A DNA stretch of 64,000 nt from VRUE01 sp963747765 (GTDB taxonomy: Bacteria; Actinomycetota; Thermoleophilia; Solirubrobacterales; 70-9), in NCBI GenBank assembly GCA_963747765.1, contig CAVVGH010000005.1, positions 124,001-188,000 of the forward strand, read 5' to 3'. Below are positions 26,794-35,348 of this stretch, in pieces. The notes beneath the pieces are model-generated. The model worked only from the letters and a program-made list of their open reading frames with translations. It did no database searches and had not been told where the DNA came from. Each line of letters starts with the position of its first letter. Position 1 is the first letter of the stretch. A program made the translations under genes and the position numbers.

Positions 26794-29123
26794 TGCGTGA
26801 CCCGCGGGCAGCCGACGGAGGACTCCGCACGGGGCCCCCTGGGGCCGCCAGCCTGCTGGAGACGCCCTGGGCGATCGCGATCGATCCGGCCCGCCGCGAT
26901 GGGCGCATTGTCGCCGAGGGCGCCGAGGAGGAGCGCAAGGCGAGGCGGGTGGCGATCCCGAGCTCGCTGGACCCGGGCCTGGTCGAGGCGCTTCGCGCCA
27001 GCGGTGTCGAGCGCCTCTACTCCCACCAGCGCGAGGCGTTGGAGAAGGCGCCCTCCTCCAACCTCGCGATCACGAGTGGCACGGCCTCGGGCAAGAGCCT
27101 CGCGTTCAACCTTCCCGTGCTCGACAGCATCGCCCGCGACACCAAGCGGCGCGCCCTCTACCTCTATCCGACCAAGGCCCTCGCCCAGGACCAGGCGCGG
27201 AAGCTGGGCGCCCTGCGCCCGCCGAACCTGCGCGAGGCGATCTACGACGGCGACACGCCGCGCGAGGCGCGGCCCGGGATCCGCCGGCGCAGCAATCTCG
27301 TCCTCACCAACCCCGACATGCTCCACGTCGGCCTCCTGCCGAACCACAAGAGCTGGGGGGACTTCCTCAGCAACCTCGGCTGGGTGGTGATCGACGAGGC
27401 GCACACCTACCGCGGGGTCTTCGGGTCCCACGTCGCCAACGTGGTGCGGCGGCTGCGCCGCGTGGCGCGCGCCTACGGCGCCGAGCCGCGCTTCCTGCTG
27501 ACCTCGGCGACGATCGCCAACCCCGTCGAGCTGGCCGAGAGGCTGGTCGGCGAGCCCTTCGAGCTGGTCGACGACGACGGCGCGCCGCGCACCGGCCGCG
27601 AGATCGCGATGTGGAACCCGCCGCTGGTCGACCGGGCAACCGGGACGCGCCGCTCGCCCCTCTCCGAGGCGGCCGAGCTGCTCGCGGACCTGGTTTCCCA
27701 GAACGTGCGGACGATCTGCTTCCTCAAGAGCCGGCGCGGGATCGAGCTGATCCAGCGGTTCGCCCGCGATGCGCTGAAGGCGCGCGGCAAGCCCGAGCTG
27801 GCGGAGCGAATCGCCCCCTACCGCGGCGGCTACACGCCCCAGCAGCGGCGCGAGGTCGAGGCGCGGCTGGCGGCCGGGGAGCTGCTCGCGGTGGTCGCCA
27901 CCGACGCCCTGGAGCTGGGCATCGACATCGGCGAGCTGGACGCGGCGATCTGCGTCACCTTTCCGGGGACGGTCGCCAGCCTGCGGCAGATGTGGGGGCG
28001 GGCCGGGCGGGAGCGGCGCGGCCTCGCCGTCTACGTAGCCGGCCAGGATGCCCTCGACCAGTTCTTCTGCCGCCACCCTGACGAGTTCATCGGGCGGCCG
28101 GTCGAGGCGGCGATACTCGATCCCGAGAGCGACCAGATCGCCTCCCAGCATCTGGTCGCCGCCGCGTACGAGCTGCCGCTGAGCGACGACGACGACGAGA
28201 TCTTCGGCGCGGGCTGGCGCGAACGCGCCGGGCGCCTGCAGGCCGCGGGGGAGCTGCGCAGCCGTGGCAACCGGCTCGCGCCGCGCGGCAGCGGGTTCGT
28301 CGCCGCCAAGATTCCACTGCGCTCGGCGTCGATCGACTCCTTCGCGGTGATCGAGCGAGGCTCCGGCGAGATGCTCGGCCTGGTCGAGGCGGAGCGAGCC
28401 TTCTCGACGGTCCACCCCGGCGCCGTCTACCTGCACCTCGGTCGCTCCTATGAGGTGGAGCAGCTCGACGTGGCGGCCCGCCGCGCGGTCGTCTCCCGCT
28501 TCGACGGCGACTGGTACACGCGCCCCAGGACGGACACCGAGATCTACATCGACCGGATCCGCGAGCAGCGCCGGGTCGCCGGGGTCGAGCTGCACTTCGG
28601 TGAGGTCTCGGTCACCGAGCAGGTGATCGCCTTCCAGCGCGTGTCGATCTCCGACCAGAAGGCGATCGACGTGGTGGGGCTGGACCTTCCCGAGCAGAAC
28701 TTCGGGACGCAGGCGCTCTGGTACGTCCTGCCCGGGGAGATCAGCGGCTCGCTCCCCTCGCGCCTGCTGCTCGGCGCGCTGCACGCCACCGAGCACGGTC
28801 AGATCTCCGTGCTGCCGCTGATTGCGATGTGCGATCGCTGGGATATCGGCGGCCTCTCGACCAACGTTCACTTCCAGACCGGGCAGCCGACGATCTTCGT
28901 CTACGACGGTCATCCGGGCGGGGTGGGGATTGCCCTGCGCGGCTATGAGCAGTTCGAGCGCCTGCTCGGCGACGCCGAGCGGCTGATCGCCGAGTGCCCG
29001 TGCGAATCCGGTTGCCCCTCCTGCGTGCAGAGCCCCAAGTGCGGCAACCTCAACGAACCCCTCCACAAGGAGGGCGCGCTGGAGCTGATGAGGACGATGA
29101 TCGCCTCCTCGGGGGATCGGTGA
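26793..29123 (+). CDS. DEAD/DEAH-box helicase with C-terminal DUF1998 zinc domain (MrfA/YprA-like)
   Basis: 776 residues from the GTG that overlaps the upstream stop. Helicase motifs: Q-type YSHQREAL; Walker A TSGTASGKS; Walker B DEAH in VIDEAHTYRG; motif III LLTSATIAN; motif V VVATDALELGIDIG; and motif VI QMWGRAGRERRG. The C-terminal DUF1998 domain ends with four cysteines in CPCESGCPSCVQSPKCG, a probable zinc site. Homologues such as Bacillus MrfA are 3'-5' translocases for mitomycin-type DNA damage. The partner exonuclease MrfB is not seen. One-base overlap suggests coupling with the DHPS-like gene. Confidence 0.92.
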   Translation: MRDPRAADGGLRTGPPGAASLLETPWAIAIDPARRDGRIVAEGAEEERKARRVAIPSSLDPGLVEALRASGVERLYSHQREALEKAPSSNLAITSGTASGKSLAFNLPVLDSIARDTKRRALYLYPTKALAQDQARKLGALRPPNLREAIYDGDTPREARPGIRRRSNLVLTNPDMLHVGLLPNHKSWGDFLSNLGWVVIDEAHTYRGVFGSHVANVVRRLRRVARAYGAEPRFLLTSATIANPVELAERLVGEPFELVDDDGAPRTGREIAMWNPPLVDRATGTRRSPLSEAAELLADLVSQNVRTICFLKSRRGIELIQRFARDALKARGKPELAERIAPYRGGYTPQQRREVEARLAAGELLAVVATDALELGIDIGELDAAICVTFPGTVASLRQMWGRAGRERRGLAVYVAGQDALDQFFCRHPDEFIGRPVEAAILDPESDQIASQHLVAAAYELPLSDDDDEIFGAGWRERAGRLQAAGELRSRGNRLAPRGSGFVAAKIPLRSASIDSFAVIERGSGEMLGLVEAERAFSTVHPGAVYLHLGRSYEVEQLDVAARRAVVSRFDGDWYTRPRTDTEIYIDRIREQRRVAGVELHFGEVSVTEQVIAFQRVSISDQKAIDVVGLDLPEQNFGTQALWYVLPGEISGSLPSRLLLGALHATEHGQISVLPLIAMCDRWDIGGLSTNVHFQTGQPTIFVYDGHPGGVGIALRGYEQFERLLGDAERLIAECPCESGCPSCVQSPKCGNLNEPLHKEGALELMRTMIASSGDR

Positions 29124-29133
29124 AGATGTGCCA

Positions 29134-29610
29134 ATGAGACAGGTCGCGGTCGTTGGAAGCGGAAGCTGCGAGGAGGGGTCAGAGGAGTGGGGCCTTGCCG
29201 AAGAGGTCGGCTGGCGATTGGCCGAGGCTGAGATCACGGTCCTCTGCGGCGGCCTCACGGGCGTGATGGAGGCCGTTGCGCGCGGTGTGTGGCAGGCGGG
29301 CGGAACGGTGATCGGGGTCGTCCCCGGCGACTCCGTCGGCGACGCCAACCGCTACTGCTCGCACGTCGTTGCGACCGGCACCGGCTTCGCGCGCAACCTC
29401 GCCGTCGTGGCTTCCGGGGCGGCGGTGATCGCGGTGGGCGGCGAGTGGGGGACCCTCTCGGAGATCGGCCATGCGCGAAAGCTCGGCAGGACCGTGATCG
29501 CGCTGCGCAGCTGGACGCTGAAGGGCGAGGGCCCGATGGAGTCGGCGCCGGGCGTCGTCCAGGCCTCCAGCGCCGAGGAGGCCGTCGCGGCGGCGCTCGA
29601 CGCCATCTGA
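29134..29610 (+). CDS. TIGR00725/LOG-like Rossmann protein
   Basis: About 158 residues from the ATG at 29134; GTG at 29128 would add two residues. VAVVGSGSCEEGSEEWGLAEEVG, CGGLTGVMEAVARGVWQAGG and VGGEWGTLSEIGHARKLG match the lysine-decarboxylase-like/LOG superfamily, in which GGxGTxxE binds a nucleotide phosphate. The exact PGGxGTxxE and Arg of cytokinin phosphoribohydrolases is only partly kept (GGEWGTLSE), so the substrate is uncertain. It follows the helicase by 10 bp and is convergent with the broken GH15 gene. Confidence 0.82.
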   Translation: MRQVAVVGSGSCEEGSEEWGLAEEVGWRLAEAEITVLCGGLTGVMEAVARGVWQAGGTVIGVVPGDSVGDANRYCSHVVATGTGFARNLAVVASGAAVIAVGGEWGTLSEIGHARKLGRTVIALRSWTLKGEGPMESAPGVVQASSAEEAVAAALDAI

Positions 29611-30074
29611 GGCGCGGACTCCGAAGGCGTCAACCGCCGAGCGGGCGCTCGGGTGCCCCGCGTCGCGGCCAAAGCTCCCGCAACGCGAGGATCGCAAAGG
29701 CGTGCGACCAGGCGAGCGGCGTCGTTGAGCGGGGCGCGCCGGCTTGGGCGTCGACGCGCTCGGGCAGCATCCCGGCCGGCGTGGCGGCACGGTGCAGGGC
29801 GCCGAGCAGCCGCAGCGCGGCGCGCCTCTCCCCGAGCGCCGCAAGTCCCCAGGCCGTCCAGGCGGTGGGGGCCGTCCACGGGTCCGTGCCGGTCCAGCTT
29901 TCGGAGGGCACGATTCCGAAACGTCCGCCGTTCGCCGCGAGGCGCAGCAGGGTGCGGCGCACCGGCCCGGAGAGGGCGGAAAGGGGGAAGGGGCGCACGG
30001 CCCATGCCGCGGCGGAGTCGAGCCCCGAGTTCGGGTTACCCGCCGCGCGCACCAGGCCCGAGGCTGTCGCGAAT

Positions 30075-30215
30075 CGGGCCCTCAGCCTGCCCGCCGCCGC
30101 GAACCGGGCCTTCCGCCTGCCCGCCGCCGCGAACCGGGCCTTCCGCCTGCCCGCCGCCGCGAACCGGGCCCTCACGCCTGCCCGCCGCCGCGAACCGGGC
30201 CTTCAGGCTTGTCCG
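30075..30215 (-). repeat. 30-bp tandem array at the GH15 frameshift
   Basis: Plus-strand units beginning CCTGCCCGCCGCCGCGAACC start at about 30075, 30105, 30135 and 30166. The third unit is 31 bp because CCTTCCG became CCCTCACG, and this creates the TGA that ends the N-terminal frame. A degenerate unit follows. In the minus-strand frame the units encode GPVRGGGQAE. Confidence 0.85.
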
Positions 30216-30719
30216 TCGCCGCGAGCCGAGCACTCCGCCTGCCCGCTCCGTTCATGCCGGTGGCGGCGATCGCGTTGCCGAGGTAGTTGCCGCTGTCGCC
30301 CTCCTGGTAGTCGCCACGGCCCCGCCAGCCGAGTCGCCGGGCCGGTGGCTGCAGCCCCGTGGCTCGAGCGGCAGCGGCGACCCAGCCCCACGCGTCGCCC
30401 TGCGCCCGGCGCCCCGCGACCGGGGTCCCGGTTCCGCGGAACCGGGCGGCGGCGCGCAATTCGAGGCCGAGCAGGAAGCGAGCCACTCGCCGCGCCTCCT
30501 GGCGGTAGCCGGCCGCCGCCAGGGCGATGGCCGTCGCGCCGGCGTCACGCGGCCAGACGTAGGCCCAGCTGTCTCGCGCTCCGGCGGCAACGGCGCCGGT
30601 GCGGCTGTCGCTCATCGCCCGCAGCACCAGGAGCGAGCGCCGGTACATCTGTCGCGCCCAACCGGGCGCTCCCGCGCCGAGCGGACGGGCACGCGACAGC
30701 CAGCGCCGGTCGCCGGCGA

Positions 30720-30850
30720 CGGCTGCGCGGATGGCTCGCCGTCCGGCTGCGCCGTCGAGGCGCACGACGGCCCTGGCTCGCCGTCCGGCCGCGCCGTCGA
30801 GGCGCACGACGGCCCTGGCTCGCCGTCCGGTCTCGCCGTCGAGGTGCACG
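30720..30850 (-). repeat. 42-bp in-frame tandem repeat inside the GH15-like gene
   Basis: Three copies of a 42-bp unit encode RRVRAVVHLDGETG, RRARAVVRLDGAAG and RRARAVVRLDGAAG. The second and third are almost identical at the DNA level, indicating a recent duplication within a beta-rich part of the N-terminal domain. Confidence 0.85.
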
Positions 30851-31450
30851 ACGGCCCTGACTCGGCGCTCGCCGCTGAGCTCGATCGAGGTGTCGGCCCC
30901 ACCTGAGGCGCGACTCACGCAGTCGAGCGAGGCGTCGTGCGCCGCGCAGGTGATCCAGATCCGCGACGCGCCGATCCGCGCCTCCGTGCGCAGCGCGTTT
31001 GACCCGGGGAGGTAGTGCTGGCGGACCGAGTCAGCCCGCCAGAGGGGCAGGGGCCTTCGCCGGCCGATCCTCACCCGGGGCACGAGGGCGCTGTCGAGGG
31101 CCACGCTCCCGGCCGCCTGCCGCGCGGCGGGGACGGAGACCAGCGCCGGGCCGGCGGGGCCGGGGCGCAGGTCGACGATGTCTCCGTAGGCGTCCACCGC
31201 GGCCGTCAGTCCGCCGCTCCCGATCGCCGCGACGCCGAGGAACGGCGCCGGCATCCCCGGCAGCGCCTCGGGCGTCCGCGGATCGGCCGGCGAGCCACCA
31301 GAGAGCACGACGGCGACGCCGGCAATCGCGAGGCCACCCCCGATCGTCGCGCGCGCTGCATCCCTCCATGCGAACACCCCGCAATCCAACCAACCCTTCC
31401 GCGCCGCGGTCGCTAGCCTTCCCCTGCGCGAGCACGCGTATCTCTTCCGC

Positions 31451-31523
31451 GGCGAGGTAGCTCAGTTGGTAGAGCACTCGACTGAAAATCGAGGTGTCGC
31501 CGGTTCAAATCCGGCCCTCGCCA
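31451..31523 (+). tRNA. tRNA-Phe (GAA)
   Basis: 73 nt. The acceptor stem GGCGAGG pairs with CCTCGCC plus discriminator A. D-arm GCTC..GAGC; anticodon stem CTCGA/TCGAG with loop CTGAAAA and anticodon GAA at 31484-31486; T-arm GCCGG TTCAAAT CCGGC. The 3' CCA is not encoded. It is an isolated tRNA gene, transcribed toward the Abi-like gene. Confidence 0.98.
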
Positions 31524-31586
31524 TCGCTTTGGCCCTGTAAATGAGCAGGTTTCAACCTTTACCGGCGGTGATCGCCGGCCTTCGAT

Positions 31587-31614
31587 GTGGCAATGATGAC
31601 CAATTCATTGCCAC
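31587..31614. terminator. 10-bp perfect hairpin between tRNA-Phe and the Abi-like gene
   Basis: GTGGCAATGA and TCATTGCCAC pair perfectly around TGACCAAT. A smaller stem, CCGGCG/CGCCGG, precedes it at 31563-31578. The two genes converge here, so a terminator role is likely. The stem is less GC-rich than the surroundings. Confidence 0.5.
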
Positions 31615-31726
31615 AACCCCGCGCCTTCAGGCTTCCGGCGAACGCGTTGCCGTGATTGCCAAACTCATGGATTTGGCCTTGCAGAGCGGTCTTGGAGAGA
31701 TCGACGACCATCTCGGATCTTCGCGT

Positions 31727-32290
31727 TCAACGGGTGGCGATCGTGGTGTCCAGCGTTCGAATCATGCGACACACCGGTCTCCCCATGATCGTCTCGTGGT
31801 GGGCGAGGCGATTGCGGAAGGGGACGAGCTTCGACATCAAGGTGGCGACCTCGGCTCGACTTCCCTCGCCGACAGGGAACGCTCGGTGCAGATGGGAGAC
31901 CCAGAGCCCGTCGTACTTCTTGTCGAAGAGGGCGCGCCAGAACCCGAACGAGAGGCCCGCCACGACCCGTCCGCGGGTCGGTGCCTTGCCTTCGCGCGAG
32001 ATCCTCGCGATGGTCTCGTGGACTCGGCGCCGGGAGGCATCGTTCAGGATCTCCGGGTCCTCGAGCCAGGTCTCCCGCGGTGCCGCGTCAGCTTCGACCG
32101 GTGCGAACTGGGAGTCGACGGCATTGCGCAGGATCACCTCGACGTGATGCAGCGTCTCGAACATCGCGGCGGAGATGCGGGCGTTCCAGACGTAGAGCGC
32201 AACAGCCCCGCTGTGGTCGCCATCGGCCTTGACGACGTAAGGAGCGAACCGCGCCTCGGTGATCCATTTCTTGGCTTGAGATGGGTGCAT
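31727..32290 (-). CDS. Abi-like (AbiD/AbiF type) protein with HEPN motif
   Basis: 187 residues. FETLHHVEVILRNAVDSQF, GLSFGFWRALFDKKYDGLW and the C-terminal VPFRNRLAHHETI are the three conserved blocks of the Abi_2/Abi-like family. R159-x4-H164 (RNRLAH) is the catalytic signature of HEPN ribonucleases. Lactococcal AbiD/AbiF members stop phage growth by host-suicidal RNA cleavage. No antitoxin or other defence gene is adjacent. It lies 203 bp past a tRNA gene, a common integration neighbourhood, but no integrase or att duplication was found. Confidence 0.85.
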   Translation of the reverse strand: MHPSQAKKWITEARFAPYVVKADGDHSGAVALYVWNARISAAMFETLHHVEVILRNAVDSQFAPVEADAAPRETWLEDPEILNDASRRRVHETIARISREGKAPTRGRVVAGLSFGFWRALFDKKYDGLWVSHLHRAFPVGEGSRAEVATLMSKLVPFRNRLAHHETIMGRPVCRMIRTLDTTIATR

Positions 32291-32436
32291 GGAAGATCCC
32301 TGGGAACTGGAGAGGTCGCGCTAGACTATTTGGCGTATGCCCCAGGTAAGGCTCTCCCGCTTCGGCGGTGATCCCCCTGGGGCTCCGTCGTTTCTTGGGG
32401 CCACCTCGGACCGTTTTCGCGCCCTGCGCCTGACCG

Positions 32437-32466
32437 ATCGACAGACTTCTATTTGCAGTTGTCGAT
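32437..32466 (+). promoter_or_regulatory. Candidate ArsR operator upstream of acr3
   Basis: ATCGACA and TGTCGAT form a 7-bp inverted repeat spaced by 16 bp, with an AT-rich middle (CTTCTATTTGCAG). It is 49 bp before the acr3 start. ArsR family operators are imperfect dyads at promoters of their own operons, which fits the position; binding is inferred only. Confidence 0.4.
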
Positions 32467-32514
32467 CTAATCCGTCAGGCTGCCGCATCAGATGAGCGAG
32501 AAGCAGGCCACCCG

Positions 32515-33645
32515 ATGACCCCTGTCGCCGCCGGCCAATCCGACGCGGCGGTGGTGCGGCGTCTTTCGACCCTCGACCGGTTCCTGCCGTTGTGGATCGC
32601 GCTCGCGATGGCCGGCGGTCTGGCGCTCGGTTCGGCGCTACCTGGCGTCAACGACTTCCTGGACAAGCTGGAGATCGGCACCGTCAGCCTGCCGATCGCG
32701 CTCGGCCTGTTGCTGATGATGTACCCGGTCCTCACCAAGGTCCGCTACGAGGACATGGGACGGATGCGCGGGGACGGGCGGATGTTCGGAGTCTCGCTGT
32801 TCCTCTCCTGGGTCGTCGGCCCCGCTCTGATGTTCGCCCTGGCGTGGCTGTTTCTCGCCGACGAGCCCGCCTTTCGCACCGGCGTCATCGTCGTTGGCCT
32901 TGCTCGCTGCATCGCCATGGTGCTGATCTGGAACGAGCTGGCCGGCGGCGACACCGACCGCGCGGCCGTGCTGGTCATCTTCAACGCGATCTTTCAGGTT
33001 GTCGCCTACGCGCTGCTCGGCTGGTTCTACCTCAACGCCCTGCCAGAACTGCTCGGCCTCGACAACCAGGGCTTTCACGTGGGCATCTGGGAGATCGGCC
33101 GGACGACGCTGATTTTCCTCGGCATCCCGTTGACGGCCGGCTATCTCACCCGTCGCTGGGGGCTGCGCACGCACGGGCGCGAGTGGTTCGAGTCACGAGT
33201 GATCCCGCGCATCGCGCCGATCACGCTCTACGGACTGCTGTTCACCATCGTGCTGCTCTTTGCGATCCAGGGCGACAAGATCACCGCCGATCCGCTCACG
33301 GTCGCCCGCATCGCCCTGCCGCTGCTGACCTATTTCGCCGCCATGTGGGCGCTCGGCTTCCTGGTCGGAAGGGCAATGAAGCTCGGCTACGCACGAACCG
33401 CCACGCTTGCCTTCACCGTAGCCTCCAACGACTTCGAGCTCGCCATCGCCGTGGCCGTCGGCGTTTGGGGTGCCGCCTCCGGGCAGGCGCTGGCCGGAGT
33501 GGTCGGCCCGCTGATCGAGGTCCCGGTCCTCGTCACCCTCGTTTACGTCGCCCTCTGGCTGCGCCGGCGCTGGTGGCCTGCCGAGGCGCACGGCGCAACG
33601 CCGCCGCCATATGAGCCCACGACCGAGCTCGAGGTGGCACGATGA
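32515..33645 (+). CDS. acr3: Arsenite efflux transporter, ACR3 family
   Basis: 376 residues with about ten membrane helices. The conserved cysteine/charged motif is GLARCIAMVLIWNELAGGD in TM4. The second signature is VASNDFELAIAVAVGVWG in TM9. Family-typical TRRWG and PLIEVPVLVTLVYV are also present. It expels As(III) (and possibly Sb(III)) driven by the proton gradient. The downstream arsR makes this a short arsenic-resistance operon; the arsC-like gene is separated by about 6 kb. Confidence 0.95.
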   Translation: MTPVAAGQSDAAVVRRLSTLDRFLPLWIALAMAGGLALGSALPGVNDFLDKLEIGTVSLPIALGLLLMMYPVLTKVRYEDMGRMRGDGRMFGVSLFLSWVVGPALMFALAWLFLADEPAFRTGVIVVGLARCIAMVLIWNELAGGDTDRAAVLVIFNAIFQVVAYALLGWFYLNALPELLGLDNQGFHVGIWEIGRTTLIFLGIPLTAGYLTRRWGLRTHGREWFESRVIPRIAPITLYGLLFTIVLLFAIQGDKITADPLTVARIALPLLTYFAAMWALGFLVGRAMKLGYARTATLAFTVASNDFELAIAVAVGVWGAASGQALAGVVGPLIEVPVLVTLVYVALWLRRRWWPAEAHGATPPPYEPTTELEVAR

Positions 33646-33656
33646 GACTTCCTGTG

Positions 33657-33675
33657 TCAACCCTCCGCGGGTTGA
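33657..33675 (+). promoter_or_regulatory. Inverted repeat between acr3 and arsR
   Basis: TCAACCC and GGGTTGA pair perfectly around TCCGC, 11 bp after the acr3 stop. TCAA/TTGA ends are common in ArsR operators, but the short loop also suits an RNA hairpin reducing read-through into arsR. Confidence 0.35.
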
Positions 33676-33766
33676 AGCCGTCGCAAGTTGCCGTGTTTGG
33701 CCGGGTCATAGGCGGCTTCGTCCTGCCAGCAGCGCCAGAGGACGCCCAGCGGGAACGGCGGCTGAC

Positions 33767-34147
33767 ATGAGCGACTCACAGAAGCTCCATCTGGAGCCGA
33801 AGATCAAGCGCGCCAAGGGCCAGCGCTGCTGCGAGCCCGTCGCCTATCCGGACATCGAGCGCGAGCAGGCCCAGCGCATGGCGGCGATCGCCAAGGCGCT
33901 GGCCGATCCGGTGCGGCTGCAACTCGTCGACGTGCTGCGCAAGCACGCCGGCAAGGTCTGCGTCTGCGAGCTCGTCCCCCTGTTCGACCTCGCGCAGCCC
34001 ACGATCTCGCACCACCTCAGGGTGCTGCGCGACGCCGGCGTCGTCGAGTGCGAGCGCCTTGGGCTGTGGTCCTACTACTACGTGCTGCCGGCCGTGCTCG
34101 ATGAGTTGGCGGCCTGGCTGGGCACGAGCCGTCAGCTCGCCAAGTAG
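33767..34147 (+). CDS. arsR: ArsR-family arsenic-responsive repressor
   Basis: 126 residues from the ATG at 33767; the frame is open further upstream, but homology begins here. Winged helix with LADPVRLQLVDVLRKHAG and the recognition helix AQPTISHHLRVLRDAGVV. It has two possible metal sites: adjacent C21-C22 in QRCCEP near the N-terminus, and C65/C67 in VCVCEL, the ELCVCDL position of E. coli ArsR. Corynebacterial ArsR uses an N-terminal Cys pair with one distal Cys. It should release the acr3 promoter on As(III) binding. Confidence 0.92.
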   Translation: MSDSQKLHLEPKIKRAKGQRCCEPVAYPDIEREQAQRMAAIAKALADPVRLQLVDVLRKHAGKVCVCELVPLFDLAQPTISHHLRVLRDAGVVECERLGLWSYYYVLPAVLDELAAWLGTSRQLAK

Positions 34148-34257
34148 CCCGAAGTAGCCCGAACGCAGCCGCGCCGATCGCCGGCCCGATTCCGGCCCAC
34201 CCTTCTCTTCTCCTGCGTGCCGGCGTTCTGTGCCGGCTCGGCTCGAGCGCCAAAGCG

Positions 34258-34284
34258 AAAGGCCCGCCGGGGTGGCGGGCCTTT
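34258..34284 (+). terminator. Rho-independent-type terminator after arsR
   Basis: AAAGGCCCGCC and GGCGGGCCTTT form a perfect 11-bp stem with loop GGGGT; the A/T ends make it work in both directions. It lies 110 bp after the arsR stop. Confidence 0.8.
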
Positions 34285-34297
34285 CACTGGGGGGGCT

Positions 34298-34411
34298 CAC
34301 CTCCGGCTCGCTGCTTCGAGAGCCGGAGGTGTATTGGGGGGCGGCGCCGGCCGGGCAGGGGGCAACCGCCCCCCTACGCGAGGGTCGGCAGATGCCGACC
34401 CTCGCGTAGGG
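34298..34411. terminator. Two further strong hairpins between convergent genes
   Basis: CACCTCCGGCTC (34298-34309) pairs perfectly with 34320-34331. CCCTACGCGAGGGTCGGCA (34372-34390) pairs perfectly with 34393-34411, a 19-bp stem almost without loop, 3 bp after the stop of the minus-strand gene. With the stem at 34258 this makes three insulating hairpins in 155 bp. Confidence 0.65.
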
Positions 34412-34414
34412 TCA

Positions 34415-35080
34415 TCAGCCGCTGCCGGTCGGGCTGATCACGGCGTTGTTTGCCATCTTGGTCGGTTCGACGATCAGCGTGCGGTTGCCGACGACCGCCT
34501 CCGCGGTGCCGTTGACCGCCTGAGTGCTGAGGTCGGCCTTGACGGCAATCGTGTGTTCGCCGGAGCCGACGTTGAAGCGCAGCCAGTTGAACGCGTCGGC
34601 GTTCTTGGTCTTCTGGAACTGCTTGAGCGTCTCGGTCTCCGTGGTGGGCATGAATTCGACCGTGTGCGTGCGGTCGCAGAAGACCACCTTGTCGGAGTCG
34701 GTGCCCGCCGCCGGCGTTTCCTGCGGTGGTTCGCTGCTGCTTTCGATCGGCGCGATCTGGCCGTCGACCTCGGTCCAGACTCGCACCTGGCCCGACGCGG
34801 TCGCGGTGCTGGTTCCAATGTTTTCCACGGTGGTCAGGATCGAGCACTCCAGCGAGACCTGGAGGGCCAGGTCCGTCGGCTTGGAGGTGGACATCCTCGC
34901 GGTCATCAACGTGGCACCGGACTGCGGCGCCATCACCACGGTGTGGTCGCCGGCGGCGACGATCTTGTCGGCCGGTTCACCGCCCGAGCCCGCAAAGGCG
35001 CCGGTTGCGGCAACGAACAACGCGCCGGCCACCACTGCGCCTGCAAGCGATGCAACGACGGGACTCCGTCTTGCGAACAT
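34415..35080 (-). CDS. Exported protein of unknown function
   Basis: 221 residues. Clear signal peptide (VVASLAGAVVAGALFVAATGAFAGSGG). The mature part is beta-rich and acidic with two cysteines (LECSILTTV, VVFCDRTHTV) that could form one disulfide. I recognise no family. It is monocistronic, bounded by strong hairpins downstream and by 268 bp upstream (35081-35348) that contain no gene or repeat I can identify. Confidence 0.75.
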   Translation of the reverse strand: MFARRSPVVASLAGAVVAGALFVAATGAFAGSGGEPADKIVAAGDHTVVMAPQSGATLMTARMSTSKPTDLALQVSLECSILTTVENIGTSTATASGQVRVWTEVDGQIAPIESSSEPPQETPAAGTDSDKVVFCDRTHTVEFMPTTETETLKQFQKTKNADAFNWLRFNVGSGEHTIAVKADLSTQAVNGTAEAVVGNRTLIVEPTKMANNAVISPTGSG

Positions 35081-35348
35081 CTAGCCTCCTTCTACTCGCT
35101 GTCTGAGGGTGGCGGACCAGATTGGTCGCGGCCGCAGAGAAAGAGTCGTCCCACCGGTGGCACCGGGTGCGACAACCCGCCCGGCGCGATCTCCAGTCGC
35201 CTGCCCGACCAGGGGCGCGGCGATTGGATCCAGTCTCTCTTCCCTGCGGCTGCTGCGGCCACGCCGTCTGGATTCATGACGGCGGCAGACTACCTGATTT
35301 TCAGTACACCAACAACTCAGTTCTCGGTATGCCCATGCCTACTTGAGT

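Larger units (their letters stand above)
29630..31389 (-). pseudogene. GH15 glucoamylase-like gene, split by a repeat-associated frameshift
   Basis: Two frames together spell one GH15-like (alpha/alpha)6 protein. The N-part (31389-30172; TTG start, or GTG at 31377) has a membrane/signal helix (GGGLAIAGVAVVLSGG), the family motif SWAYVWPRDAGATAIALAAAGY split over the catalytic barrel, and GDYQEGDSGNYLGNAIAATG. It then runs into repeated GPVRGGGQAE and a TGA. The C-part (30175-29630) continues with GIVPSESWTGTDPWTAPTAW and MLPERVDAQAG...PLAWSHAFA, including the expected base glutamate. The frames differ by net +2/-1. The break lies in a 30-bp tandem array. The N-part also has an in-frame 14-residue repeat (RRARAVVRLDGAAG, three times). 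Nonfunctional or phase-variable. Confidence 0.8.

Noticed and set aside
31451..32290. Integrated island or prophage at tRNA-Phe
   Set aside because: No integrase, no repeat of the tRNA 3' end and no phage genes were seen in the window; only the Abi-like gene hints at transfer.
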